The notes under the pieces were generated by a model that was not told where the DNA came from, did not search any database, and worked only from the letters and a program-made list of their open reading frames with translations. DNA of 37,457 bases from an uncultured delta proteobacterium. Lineage in GTDB: Bacteria; Myxococcota_A; Polyangia; Polyangiales; Ga0077539. Position 1 is the first letter of the stretch. Each line of letters opens with the position of its first letter. Location of the stretch: contig CAIMWA010000354.1 in the NCBI GenBank assembly GCA_903845045.1, forward strand, positions 1-37,457, in the 5' to 3' direction. The translations under genes and the position numbers were made by a program. Shown piece by piece: positions 1-7,325 of the stretch.

Positions 1-822
1 CAGGCCGAGGTGTCGAACCTCGCGGTGCGCGCGGCGACGTGCTTCCACATGGCTCCGCAGCGCATGCTCGAGCAGGTCTACCGCCCGAGCTGGTGGGAGT
101 CGGGCGTCCTTCCCCAGCGCGACTGCGGGACGCTGCGCGCGGCCCTCGCGACCACCAACGGGTGTACCGGCTTCCTGCTCGACGTCCTGAAGATCATCGT
201 CCGACGCACCGCCGACGGCACGTGCCCGGGTCCCGTCGTGGGGTGCGAGGCCGCGGGCATCTCGCCCACCGGCGCCGCGGTCACCTGCGTCAACGGCTAC
301 ACGCTCTCGCAGGAGTGCGAGGCCGTCACCGGCGTGAACCAGTGCCTCACCGACGCGACCCACGCCGCGTGCCGACCGCAGCCCGGCGACACCGCTCCGT
401 GCACCGGCGGATCGCGTTGCGTGAACGGCATCCTGCAGGCGTGCGTCTCCGGCGCGTACGTTCGCGCCGCCGACTGCGACCCGGGGCTCACGGTCTGCGA
501 CGCGACCGCGGGTGCGTGCGTCGGAACCGGTCCTGTGTGCGCGGGGACCGCCGACGCGTGCGACGGCTCGCAGCTCCGTCAATGCCGCGGGGGACGTTCG
601 CACGCCGTCGACTGCGGCTTCCTCGTCGGCGGCGCCACGTGCCACGGCGTCGGCGTGCACGCGTTCTGCGGCGTCGCGGCGGACTGCGACCCCGTCGCGG
701 CGCCCGACAGCGGCACTTGCGACGGCACCACGCTGGTGCTCTGCGGCGGCGGTCAGTCGCTCCGCTTCGACTGCACACGCGCGGGCTTCACCGGCTGCGC
801 CGCCGGCTCCTGCATCCCGTAG
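1..822 (+). CDS. Cys-rich repeat protein, 3' part (5' end outside window)
   Basis: The reading frame is open from the first base of the window, so the true start lies upstream; a GTG at 10 is unlikely to be the real start. The visible 270 or so residues begin with a non-repetitive segment containing a few cysteines. Then follow about four modules of 40-45 residues of the pattern C...G..L..C..G....DC....G..C, ending in CAAGSCIP just before the TAG stop. Such Cys-rich modular tails occur in secreted or surface-anchored proteins of Myxococcota, where the cysteines probably form disulfides. No catalytic motif is seen and the function is unknown. The gene converges on the mepA-like gene with three bases between the stops and no room for a separate terminator. 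Confidence 0.7.
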   Translation, partial: QAEVSNLAVRAATCFHMAPQRMLEQVYRPSWWESGVLPQRDCGTLRAALATTNGCTGFLLDVLKIIVRRTADGTCPGPVVGCEAAGISPTGAAVTCVNGYTLSQECEAVTGVNQCLTDATHAACRPQPGDTAPCTGGSRCVNGILQACVSGAYVRAADCDPGLTVCDATAGACVGTGPVCAGTADACDGSQLRQCRGGRSHAVDCGFLVGGATCHGVGVHAFCGVAADCDPVAAPDSGTCDGTTLVLCGGGQSLRFDCTRAGFTGCAAGSCIP

Positions 823-825
823 CGC

Positions 826-1749
826 TCAGCGGCAGACGAGCTCGTCGGACACGCTGGCGCACATCGCCGGCGCGGGCTTCGCGCTCGCCTCGGCGACGAC
901 CGGCGGACCGTGCTCGAAGCCCGGCGGGATCTCATCCATCAACGAGACCAGGGTCTCGTCGTCCATGGGCGCGGCGTCGGACTTGTCCCAGTCCTTGTCG
1001 AGCCACGGCCAGAGCGGACCGCCGTCGGAGCACCCGAGCACGCGCTCGCCGGGCGTGCACGCGATGCGGACGTGGAAGTGGTCGTCGTGCGGCGCGCTGT
1101 CGCCGGGCTGCGCGAGCACCAGCTCCGCGCGCTCGACGAGCCACGGCGCCGCGCCGCTCCGCCGGGCGTGGTCCAGCAGCAGCGTCTTGATCCACGCCGC
1201 GCAGAACACTCGGATCACGGCGACGTCGGGCGCCTGCAGCACCGTCTCGACGAGGCGCCAGTTGCGCGCGAGGTCGAAGCGCAGCGGCGTCGGCGCGCCC
1301 ACGGAGTCGCCGTTGCGGTCGTAGCGCACGAAGCCCGGAGCGACGACGGGGCGGTCCGCGGCGGCGTCGCGGGTGAAGAAGATCAGGTCGACGTCGCGGC
1401 CGTTGCGGTGCGAGTGGTGGCGCGTCACCTGGCCGCCCAGCAGCGCCGACAGATCACCCACCTTCAACGGTACGGGCACGCCGTCGCGGTTCATCGCGCG
1501 CGCCACGCGGCGCACCATGCCCACGAGGCGATCGGTGCCGAAGTGCAGCCCGCCTTCGGCCTCGGTGCGCAGCGCCTCGAAGCCCGGTCCGCGATCGGGC
1601 AGGCGCGATCCGTGCGCGAGCCACCCGGTGCCCGGACGTCCCCGCGATCCACCCTCGGGCGACGCCGCGCCGGGGAGCAGGTGGGCGCACCCGCCCGCGG
1701 ACACTGCGAACACCGCGGCGAGGACCTTGCGTGAGAGGGCGTGCCGCAT
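826..1749 (-). CDS. mepA: MepA-type murein endopeptidase, lipoprotein (peptidase M74)
   Basis: This 307-residue protein should be a LAS-family zinc endopeptidase that cuts D-Ala-meso-DAP cross-bridges in peptidoglycan. The N-terminus is a lipoprotein signal with a lipobox ending at Cys21 (SAGGC), so it is probably anchored in the periplasm. The MepA zinc site is visible as HHSHRNGRDVD at about residues 111-121 (His111, His114, Asp121 spaced as in E. coli MepA) and HDDHFHVRI near residue 228. Length is close to E. coli MepA (about 275 residues) plus the lipoprotein leader. A TACGCT hexamer lies 11 bases before the ATG, implying a very short leader; no Shine-Dalgarno is apparent. The gene diverges from the TPR gene at 1899. 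Activity is inferred from the motifs. Confidence 0.88.
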   Translation of the reverse strand: MRHALSRKVLAAVFAVSAGGCAHLLPGAASPEGGSRGRPGTGWLAHGSRLPDRGPGFEALRTEAEGGLHFGTDRLVGMVRRVARAMNRDGVPVPLKVGDLSALLGGQVTRHHSHRNGRDVDLIFFTRDAAADRPVVAPGFVRYDRNGDSVGAPTPLRFDLARNWRLVETVLQAPDVAVIRVFCAAWIKTLLLDHARRSGAAPWLVERAELVLAQPGDSAPHDDHFHVRIACTPGERVLGCSDGGPLWPWLDKDWDKSDAAPMDDETLVSLMDEIPPGFEHGPPVVAEASAKPAPAMCASVSDELVCR

Positions 1750-1760
1750 GGCGAAGGGGC

Positions 1761-1789
1761 AGCGTACGACGCGGGACGTTGCCCGTCAC
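1761..1789 (-). promoter_or_regulatory. Putative sigma-70-like promoter of mepA
   Basis: On the minus strand a GTGACG element (1789-1784) is separated by 17 bases from TACGCT (1766-1761), which ends 11 bases before the mepA ATG. Transcription would start about four bases ahead of the start codon. Match by eye only. Confidence 0.35.
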
Positions 1790-1898
1790 GCCGCGGCCGA
1801 CGGAGCTTGACCGCCCGCCGCATCGGTCCCCATGCTGCGCGCCCCATCAGGGTCCGGGAGCGTCTCCTGGCCGGGCGAGAGTCGAAGAGACCGTGTCC

Positions 1899-2906
1899 AT
1901 GGATCGCCTTTCTGCACATCTCGATCGCGGGTGGGACCTGCTCACGCAGGGCGACACCCGCGGAGCCCGCACGAGCGCGCGTCGTGCGCTGGAGATCGAC
2001 CGCGACAGCCCCGAGGCCCACAACCTCCTCGGGCAGGCGGCCTCCCGCGAGGGCGACGCCGACGACGCGCTCGACCACTTCCGGCAGTCCATCGCCCTCG
2101 ACGACGGCTACGTCGACCCGATGCTCAACGCGGCGGAGCTTCTGATCCACCCGATGGAGCGCTACGAGGAGGCCCTCGCGCTCTGCGACGAGGTGCTCGA
2201 GTTCAGCGAGGCCAAGGACGAGCGCACCGAGGCGCTGCTGCTCAAGTTCGAGGCGTACCAGGCGATGGGCAACGAGGCCGAGGCCCGCAGCGTGCTCGAC
2301 GACGTTCCCGAAGGTCCCTTCGAGGTCCCGTACACCGAGTTCCTCGTGGGGCGCGCCTGGGTCGATGCTGGCGAGCCGGAGCGAGGCCTCCCGATGCTCG
2401 AGCACGCCGTCACCGAGGACCCGGAGAACGCCGACGCGCACTACCACCTCGGCATCGCGCGGGACCGCACCAAGGATTGGAAGGGCGCCACGCTGGCGTA
2501 CCTCGAGGGCCGCGAGCGCGACCTGCGAACCCCGCCGCCGCCGTGGTCTCCTTCGAAGGAAGCCTTTCACCGCGTCGTCGAGCGCGCGCTCGGCGGGCTC
2601 GAGGCCGACGTCGCCCAGGCCCTCGAGGGCGCCTTGGTGCTCGTCACCGACGCGCCTGGCATGGAGATGATCGCCGACGGCGTCGATCCCCGTGCGCCGA
2701 TCCTCGTCGAGGGGCTCGTGACGGTGCCGGGCGACGCGCCCCTCGAGGGGCCGCGCTCCTTCGTGCGGGTCTTCGTGTATCAGCGCAACGTCGAGCGCCA
2801 CTGCGGCGGGGCCGAGCAGCTGGAAGACGAGATCGCCGGCGAGGTCACCGCCGAGGTGCGCCACGCGCTGGCGCTCGGCACGCTCCCCGGTCCCGACGCC
2901 AACTGA
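1899..2906 (+). CDS. TPR protein with degenerate (inactive) zincin_1-like C-terminal domain
   Basis: The ATG at 1899 begins a 335-residue protein. The frame is open further upstream, but the coding pattern starts here. Residues 1-215 are TPR-like helical pairs (for example A..A..ALEID..SPEAHNLLG and DAHYHLGIARD), typical of protein-interaction scaffolds. From about residue 218 the sequence follows the small bacterial zincin_1 family (PF06262-like): F..VVE.AL..L, a VLVTDAP strand, VDPRAP..VEGL, and RVFVYQRNVER followed by EEI-like helices. Where that family carries the HEIAHHFG zinc motif, this protein reads RHALALG, so the catalytic Glu and the second His are gone. It is therefore probably a pseudo-protease that binds rather than cuts. 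There is no signal peptide, so it is cytoplasmic. It converges on the FHA regulator with a 25-base gap. Confidence 0.75.
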   Translation: MDRLSAHLDRGWDLLTQGDTRGARTSARRALEIDRDSPEAHNLLGQAASREGDADDALDHFRQSIALDDGYVDPMLNAAELLIHPMERYEEALALCDEVLEFSEAKDERTEALLLKFEAYQAMGNEAEARSVLDDVPEGPFEVPYTEFLVGRAWVDAGEPERGLPMLEHAVTEDPENADAHYHLGIARDRTKDWKGATLAYLEGRERDLRTPPPPWSPSKEAFHRVVERALGGLEADVAQALEGALVLVTDAPGMEMIADGVDPRAPILVEGLVTVPGDAPLEGPRSFVRVFVYQRNVERHCGGAEQLEDEIAGEVTAEVRHALALGTLPGPDAN

Positions 2907-2931
2907 CGGGACCGGAGGCGCGGCGAGGGGA

Positions 2932-4290
2932 TCAGACCTCGTCGGCGCGGTCGCGCTCGCGCAGGTCGTGCTTGACCATGAGGCGCTGAAGGTGGCGTCG
3001 GTCGATGCCTGACGCCCGCGCGGCGGCCGACACGTTGCCGTGGTGGGTCTTCAAGAGATCCGTGAGGTAGGTCTTCTCGAAGATCTCGGTCCAGATCTCC
3101 TTGGCGTCGTGGAACGGCAGGTCCGTGCGGATCTCGTGGCCGCCGACCTTCGGGGCCCCGCCCGTCTGCGGGATCACCGTGGCGTCGGGACCGAGCACCG
3201 CGAAGCGCTCCACGAGGTTGCGAAGCTCGCGAACGTTGCCCGGAAAGTCGTAGCGCTCGAGGAGGTCCATGGCGCGAGGGTCGAGGGGACCGTAGCCCGC
3301 GAGGCCCTGCGCGGCGCGACGGCGGCCGAGGTCCTCGAGCACCGTATCGACGAGCAACGGCACGTCCTGGAGCCGCGACCGCAGCGGCGGAAGCTTCACC
3401 ACCACCGACGAGAGCCGGTAGTAGAGGTCCTGCCGGAAGCGACCGTCCTTGATCTCGCGGAGAAGGTTGCGCGCGGACGTGGCCACGATGCGCACGTCCA
3501 CCGCAGCGCCGTTCGTCGCGCCCACGGGCCGCGTCTCGCGCGTCTCGAGGACCCGCAGCAGCCGCGCCTGCGCCTCCAGCGAGAGCTCGCCGACCTCCTC
3601 GAGCACGAGCGTCCCGCCGTCGGCACTTCGGATCGAGCCCGCCGTCTCGGCCTGCGTCCCGCTCTTCGCGTGGCCGAAGAGCTCCGCCTCGATGCGGTCT
3701 CGCGGCACCACGCCGCAGTCGACGACCACGAAGGGTCCGCCGGCGCGCGGGCTGCGGCGATGGATGGCGTCGGCGACGAGCTCCTTGCCCGTGCCGGCCT
3801 CGCCCTCGACGAGCACCGGAAGGTCGCTGGGAGCGATGCGCTCCAGCACCGCGAACACCTCGCGCATGGCGGCCGAGGTGCCCACCAGGCGACCGAAGCG
3901 GATGCCCATGGAGAGGTCCTTCTCCACCGCGGCGTCCGTCGGCTCGACACGGATCTTCGTCGTGCCCAGCGACAGCTCGCGGATGCCCGTGATCACTACG
4001 TCGTGCACGCGGAGCTCACCCATGAAGGTGCCGTTGGTGCTCCCGAGGTCGCGCACGCGAATGCCGCCCGCCTCGAGGCCCAGCGACACGTGCCGCCGCG
4101 ACACCGACGGATCACGGATCACGAGGTCGTTGTCGTCCGCTCCGCCGAGACGGATCTCCTCCTGCGCGCCCTCGAAGACCGCGCCCTTGTCGGGCCCGTC
4201 GAGCACGGTGACGCGCACCGTCGCCATCCTCCGCGCGACTGCCTGCCCGTTGCGTTCGATCAACTGCGTAAGCGACGACTCCACCACCAC
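2932..4290 (-). CDS. FHA-AAA+ enhancer-binding-like regulator with Fis-type HTH, no GAFTGA loop
   Basis: The start is taken as a GTG at 4290, six bases after a GGAG; GTGs at 4296 and 4287 are alternatives, and the frame is open to 4386. The protein is about 452 residues. An N-terminal FHA domain (about residues 45-120; IRLGG, SVSRRH, DLGSTNGTF) should bind phosphothreonine peptides. A sigma-54 activator-type AAA+ domain follows, with Walker A GEAGTGKE (about 163-170), a modified Walker B (LVLEEVGE) and FRQDLYYRL. A Fis-like HTH lies at the C-terminus (GNVSAAARASGIDRRHLQRL). The sigma-54-contacting loop, normally GAFTGA after ELFGH, is replaced by AKSGTQAETAGS, so contact with sigma-54 is doubtful. 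Myxobacteria use such FHA regulators downstream of Ser/Thr kinases; two kinases lie elsewhere in this window, but a direct link is speculative. Confidence 0.85.
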   Translation of the reverse strand: MVVESSLTQLIERNGQAVARRMATVRVTVLDGPDKGAVFEGAQEEIRLGGADDNDLVIRDPSVSRRHVSLGLEAGGIRVRDLGSTNGTFMGELRVHDVVITGIRELSLGTTKIRVEPTDAAVEKDLSMGIRFGRLVGTSAAMREVFAVLERIAPSDLPVLVEGEAGTGKELVADAIHRRSPRAGGPFVVVDCGVVPRDRIEAELFGHAKSGTQAETAGSIRSADGGTLVLEEVGELSLEAQARLLRVLETRETRPVGATNGAAVDVRIVATSARNLLREIKDGRFRQDLYYRLSSVVVKLPPLRSRLQDVPLLVDTVLEDLGRRRAAQGLAGYGPLDPRAMDLLERYDFPGNVRELRNLVERFAVLGPDATVIPQTGGAPKVGGHEIRTDLPFHDAKEIWTEIFEKTYLTDLLKTHHGNVSAAARASGIDRRHLQRLMVKHDLRERDRADEV

Positions 4291-4317
4291 GTTCACCTCC
4301 AGCGATTGCAGGCGGCT

Positions 4318-4352
4318 CTTATAGGCCCGAAAGGACCCGTGGTGCACCCACG
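4318..4352 (-). promoter_or_regulatory. Putative promoter and symmetric site upstream of the FHA regulator
   Basis: On the minus strand TATAAG (4323-4318) is a good -10-like hexamer about 27 bases before the GTG start. The -35 region overlaps a symmetric sequence at 4338-4352 (arms CGTGG/CCACG around a TGCAC core) that could be an operator, possibly for autoregulation. No canonical sigma-54 GG-N10-GC element was noticed here. Confidence 0.3.
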
Positions 4353-4484
4353 CTGCACACACGAAACTGCGCGATTTCTGCGGCATTCGTGCCGCGCGCG
4401 GGGCGTTTCGCCACTACGGTGGTGCGCAATGCCACGGCCGCGAAGCGAGCGTTGCGCCCCGGGCCGACGTGCCGCACGCGAAAT

Positions 4485-6311
4485 CTATGCGTTGCCGATG
4501 GCCATGGGGATGCCGGCGATGCCGTCGACGGACTGCTCCCACACCTGGCCGCGGAGGCGCTCGAAGCGCGCCTTGAGGTCCCGCTGACGAACGATGAGGG
4601 CGTCCACGGGCTGCGTGTTCGGGGCCTCGCCGGCCTCCGCGGAGGCGAGCGCTTGCCGCGTCGAGGCCAGCACCTCGAGCACCGCGCGGCGCAGCTCCTC
4701 GCTCGCCGACGCCACGAAGTCGGCCAGCTTCTCGCCGAAGCCGGCGACCGCCGCGTCGAGCGCCGGCCCGATCTTGGCGGCGCTCGCGCGCACCGTCGCG
4801 GGGGCCGCCTCGAGGGCTCGCTGCCGCGTCTCGTCATCGACCCAGCCCTTGAAGAGCAGCGCCAGCGCAGGGGCCGCCGCGGTCACCACGGCGCCCACGG
4901 CGAGGTTCACCGCGACCATCACGCCCACGCCGAGCGCCCCGACGGCGAAGACGCCGACGTCGTACTTCGTCGTGTCGACCTTCACGTCGAACTGCGCCGC
5001 GGTGCCTGCGGCGAAGCCCTCGACGGCGCGGGCCGCCACGTGGGCGTCGTCGTTGACGATGGCCACCATCTGCTCGGCGAGCGCCTCGAGCTGCGTACCC
5101 AGGGACTTGGCCTCGGCATCGAGCCACGTGCGCCACGTGTCCTCGATGAAGCCCGGAAGGTACTTGCGGATGTCGTCGGCGCCGGACTTCTCCACCTCGA
5201 GGCGCACCGCCGCCGCGAACTCGTCGGTGAACTGCTCGAGGTCGCGCCGCGCGACGGCCTGCATCGCCGCGATCTCCTCGGCGATCTTCGCCTTGCGCTG
5301 CTCCACGAGGGCCCGCGCGCCGTCCACGTCGGCCTCGAGGGCGCCCACGCGGCGCTCGAATTCCTCGCTCGTCATCGAGAGCGCCCGGCGCTTCGCCGCG
5401 AGGCCGCGCCCGAGCAGGTCGCCCACGCGCAGACCCTCGTCGGCGGCATAGTCCACCAGCATCTTGAGTCGCTCGTTGCCGAGCAGCGACGAGAGCTTGC
5501 CGAGCAGGGCGTCGAGGCCCGACCCCGCGCGGTCCCCGGCGAGCGCGCGCGTCGCCGACAGGAACATCACCGGCGCCCCGGGCACCAGCGAGGAGAGCTG
5601 CCGCGTGGCGTACTCCATCACCTCGGCGCGCTCGGCGTCGCTGAGCAGGTCGGCCTTGTTGATCGCGAAGACGATGCGATCGCGGCCCGCGCCGAGCAGC
5701 CGGTCGCGCAGGAACCGCCGCTCGCTCTCCTTCAGGATCTGCCCGGCGTCGAGCAGGAACACCACGCCGTCGGCGCGCGGCACGTAGCCGTAGGTGATCT
5801 CCGCGCGCTGGTGGTTCAGGTCGTTCACGCCAGGCGTGTCGACGAGCGTGACCCGGTCGCGCAGCAGCTCGGCGGGGTACTCGATCTCGACGCGGAGCAC
5901 GTCCTCGGGCTTCGTGCGGCCGCCGGCGACGAGGTCGTGGAGCTGCGAGAACGCCACCTCCTCGCGAGGTCCGTCGAGGGGGCGCGCGCCGGCCGGGGCC
6001 TCGGGCGGACGGCGCACGAGCACCGCGCGCGGCGACGCCCCGTGGCGCACCTCGTGGATCATCGACGTCGTCGGCGTGATGCCCGTCGGCAGCACCGGCC
6101 CGCCGAGCAGCGCGTTCACGAAGGTGGTCTTGCCGTGGTTGAACTCGCCGAGGACCACGAGCACGGCCCGCTCCTCGGTCAGCCTCGGCAGCCGGTCGGC
6201 CTGGATGCGCTCCTGCAGCGACGCCGCCCCGGCCTCGCCCGCCACCGCCGCGAGCTCGCGCAGCGCCGACGCAACCTCGTTCTTGATCTCGTTCACGTCC
6301 CGAAGGGTCAT
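4485..6311 (-). CDS. Bacterial dynamin-like GTPase
   Basis: This 608-residue protein has a Dynamin_N-type GTPase domain: G1 GEFNHGKT at about 55-62, a Thr-containing G2 region at 79-82 (TPTT), G3 DTPG at 158-161 and G4 NKAD at 218-221. Long helical and coiled-coil segments rich in Glu and Arg follow. A hydrophobic stretch of two membrane-spanning or membrane-inserting helices lies around residues 448-490, and another helical part closes the C-terminus. This order matches bacterial dynamin-like proteins that bind and remodel membranes. The ATG is preceded by GAGGAGA at suitable spacing. It lies 16 bases downstream of the M48 peptidase gene in the same orientation, so the two are probably co-transcribed. 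The role (membrane repair, fission or stress protection) is inferred from family knowledge. Confidence 0.88.
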   Translation of the reverse strand: MTLRDVNEIKNEVASALRELAAVAGEAGAASLQERIQADRLPRLTEERAVLVVLGEFNHGKTTFVNALLGGPVLPTGITPTTSMIHEVRHGASPRAVLVRRPPEAPAGARPLDGPREEVAFSQLHDLVAGGRTKPEDVLRVEIEYPAELLRDRVTLVDTPGVNDLNHQRAEITYGYVPRADGVVFLLDAGQILKESERRFLRDRLLGAGRDRIVFAINKADLLSDAERAEVMEYATRQLSSLVPGAPVMFLSATRALAGDRAGSGLDALLGKLSSLLGNERLKMLVDYAADEGLRVGDLLGRGLAAKRRALSMTSEEFERRVGALEADVDGARALVEQRKAKIAEEIAAMQAVARRDLEQFTDEFAAAVRLEVEKSGADDIRKYLPGFIEDTWRTWLDAEAKSLGTQLEALAEQMVAIVNDDAHVAARAVEGFAAGTAAQFDVKVDTTKYDVGVFAVGALGVGVMVAVNLAVGAVVTAAAPALALLFKGWVDDETRQRALEAAPATVRASAAKIGPALDAAVAGFGEKLADFVASASEELRRAVLEVLASTRQALASAEAGEAPNTQPVDALIVRQRDLKARFERLRGQVWEQSVDGIAGIPMAIGNA

Positions 6312-6327
6312 CCCGGTCTCCTCGCGC

Positions 6328-7212
6328 TCACATCACCTTGATCACTTCGGCCGTGCGCCGCTCGAGCTCGTCGCGGGAGAGACCCCCGGAGAGCCCCGCG
6401 GCCTTGCGGTACAGCTCGCTCGCACCGAAGAGCCGCAGCGCCTCGATGCGCTTCGTCACGTACGGGTGCGTCATCGCGAGCTCGTTGACGCGGCCCATGC
6501 TCTCCCGCGCCTCGCCGAGCTGCTCCAGGTACACGTCGACGTCGAGCTCCTCGAAGAGGCGCTTCGACCCGACGCCGAGCTTCGCCAGCGCGCTCGCGCC
6601 CACGGCCGGGTCCCTCACGCACAGCAGGCCCGCGCGGTCGCAGGTGATCTCCGCCGCCCGGGACCATCCCTTGAGCGCCACCGTCGCCGGCATGAGCAGC
6701 GGTGTGAGCAGCCCGCCGGTCAAGCTCAGGATCTGCTCCAGGTACTTCAGCGTCGACAGGTACACCACGTGGTTGTTCTGCACGTGCCCGCACTCGTGGC
6801 CGACCACGAAGCGGATCTCGTCGTCGGTGAGGTGCTCGAACATCGCCGCGTGGATGACGATGGCCGCGTCCTCGTCGGTGCCGAAGGTGAAGGCGTTGAT
6901 CGTGGCGATGCTCGGGTTGATGAACACCTGCGGCATCGCGATGCCCAGCGTCCGGGCACAGTCCTCGACGATGCGGTGCACCCGCGGAAACTGCCGCGGA
7001 CCCACCCGCACCGACGTGCCCAGCAGCCCGCCCGCGAGCAGCGACTTCGAGAGCTTCACCGTCTGCCCGACGGCCAGCTCCAGGGGGCGCAGCTTGCGCA
7101 TCGTTCGCAGCAGCGCCAGGTCGCCTTCGAAGGCGTACCCCTCGCCGCGCTCCCCGCTGACCCCGCCCTTGCGGCGCGCGACGTACGCGCCAAAATCGAA
7201 ACGCATCTCCAT
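6328..7212 (-). CDS. M48-family zinc metallopeptidase
   Basis: The ATG at 7212 is chosen because GAGGTG lies about six bases upstream; the frame continues to 7335 without family-like sequence. The 294-residue protein carries the gluzincin motif HECGH at residues 139-143 and the downstream SRAAEITCDRAG segment, whose Glu is the third zinc ligand in M48 peptidases. A region around GGLLTPLLMPATVAL is moderately hydrophobic and may sit in the membrane as in HtpX relatives, but there is no clear N-terminal anchor. It is the first gene of a two-gene unit with the dynamin-like GTPase, pointing to a joint membrane-quality role. The substrate is unknown. Confidence 0.87.
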   Translation of the reverse strand: MEMRFDFGAYVARRKGGVSGERGEGYAFEGDLALLRTMRKLRPLELAVGQTVKLSKSLLAGGLLGTSVRVGPRQFPRVHRIVEDCARTLGIAMPQVFINPSIATINAFTFGTDEDAAIVIHAAMFEHLTDDEIRFVVGHECGHVQNNHVVYLSTLKYLEQILSLTGGLLTPLLMPATVALKGWSRAAEITCDRAGLLCVRDPAVGASALAKLGVGSKRLFEELDVDVYLEQLGEARESMGRVNELAMTHPYVTKRIEALRLFGASELYRKAAGLSGGLSRDELERRTAEVIKVM

Positions 7213-7239
7213 GCAATCACCTCGCGCAGTGCCGTGCGC

Positions 7240-7268
7240 ACCGTAGCATCCGCCCCCGCACCGTGCGA
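7240..7268 (-). promoter_or_regulatory. Putative promoter of the M48-dynamin operon
   Basis: On the minus strand TCGCAC (7268-7263) is followed after 17 bases by TACGGT (7245-7240), then GCGCAC. The leader would be about 20 bases and includes the GAGGTG ribosome site. The same TCGCAC-N17 arrangement occurs before the ABC-F gene at 30083. Weak evidence, by eye. Confidence 0.3.
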
Positions 7269-7288
7269 CCGCGCCGGCGCCGCGCACG

Positions 7289-7315
7289 TTGACGAGGCCG
7301 CGCGGGGCGTAGCAG
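7289..7315 (+). promoter_or_regulatory. Possible promoter of the GT-C/kinase operon
   Basis: TTGACG at 7289 is a strong -35-like hexamer. The -10 candidate TAGCAG at 7310 is only 15 bases away and lacks the final T, so the pairing is uncertain. It would give a very short leader before the GTG at 7326. Confidence 0.25.
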
Positions 7316-7325
7316 GTTGCGCGCC

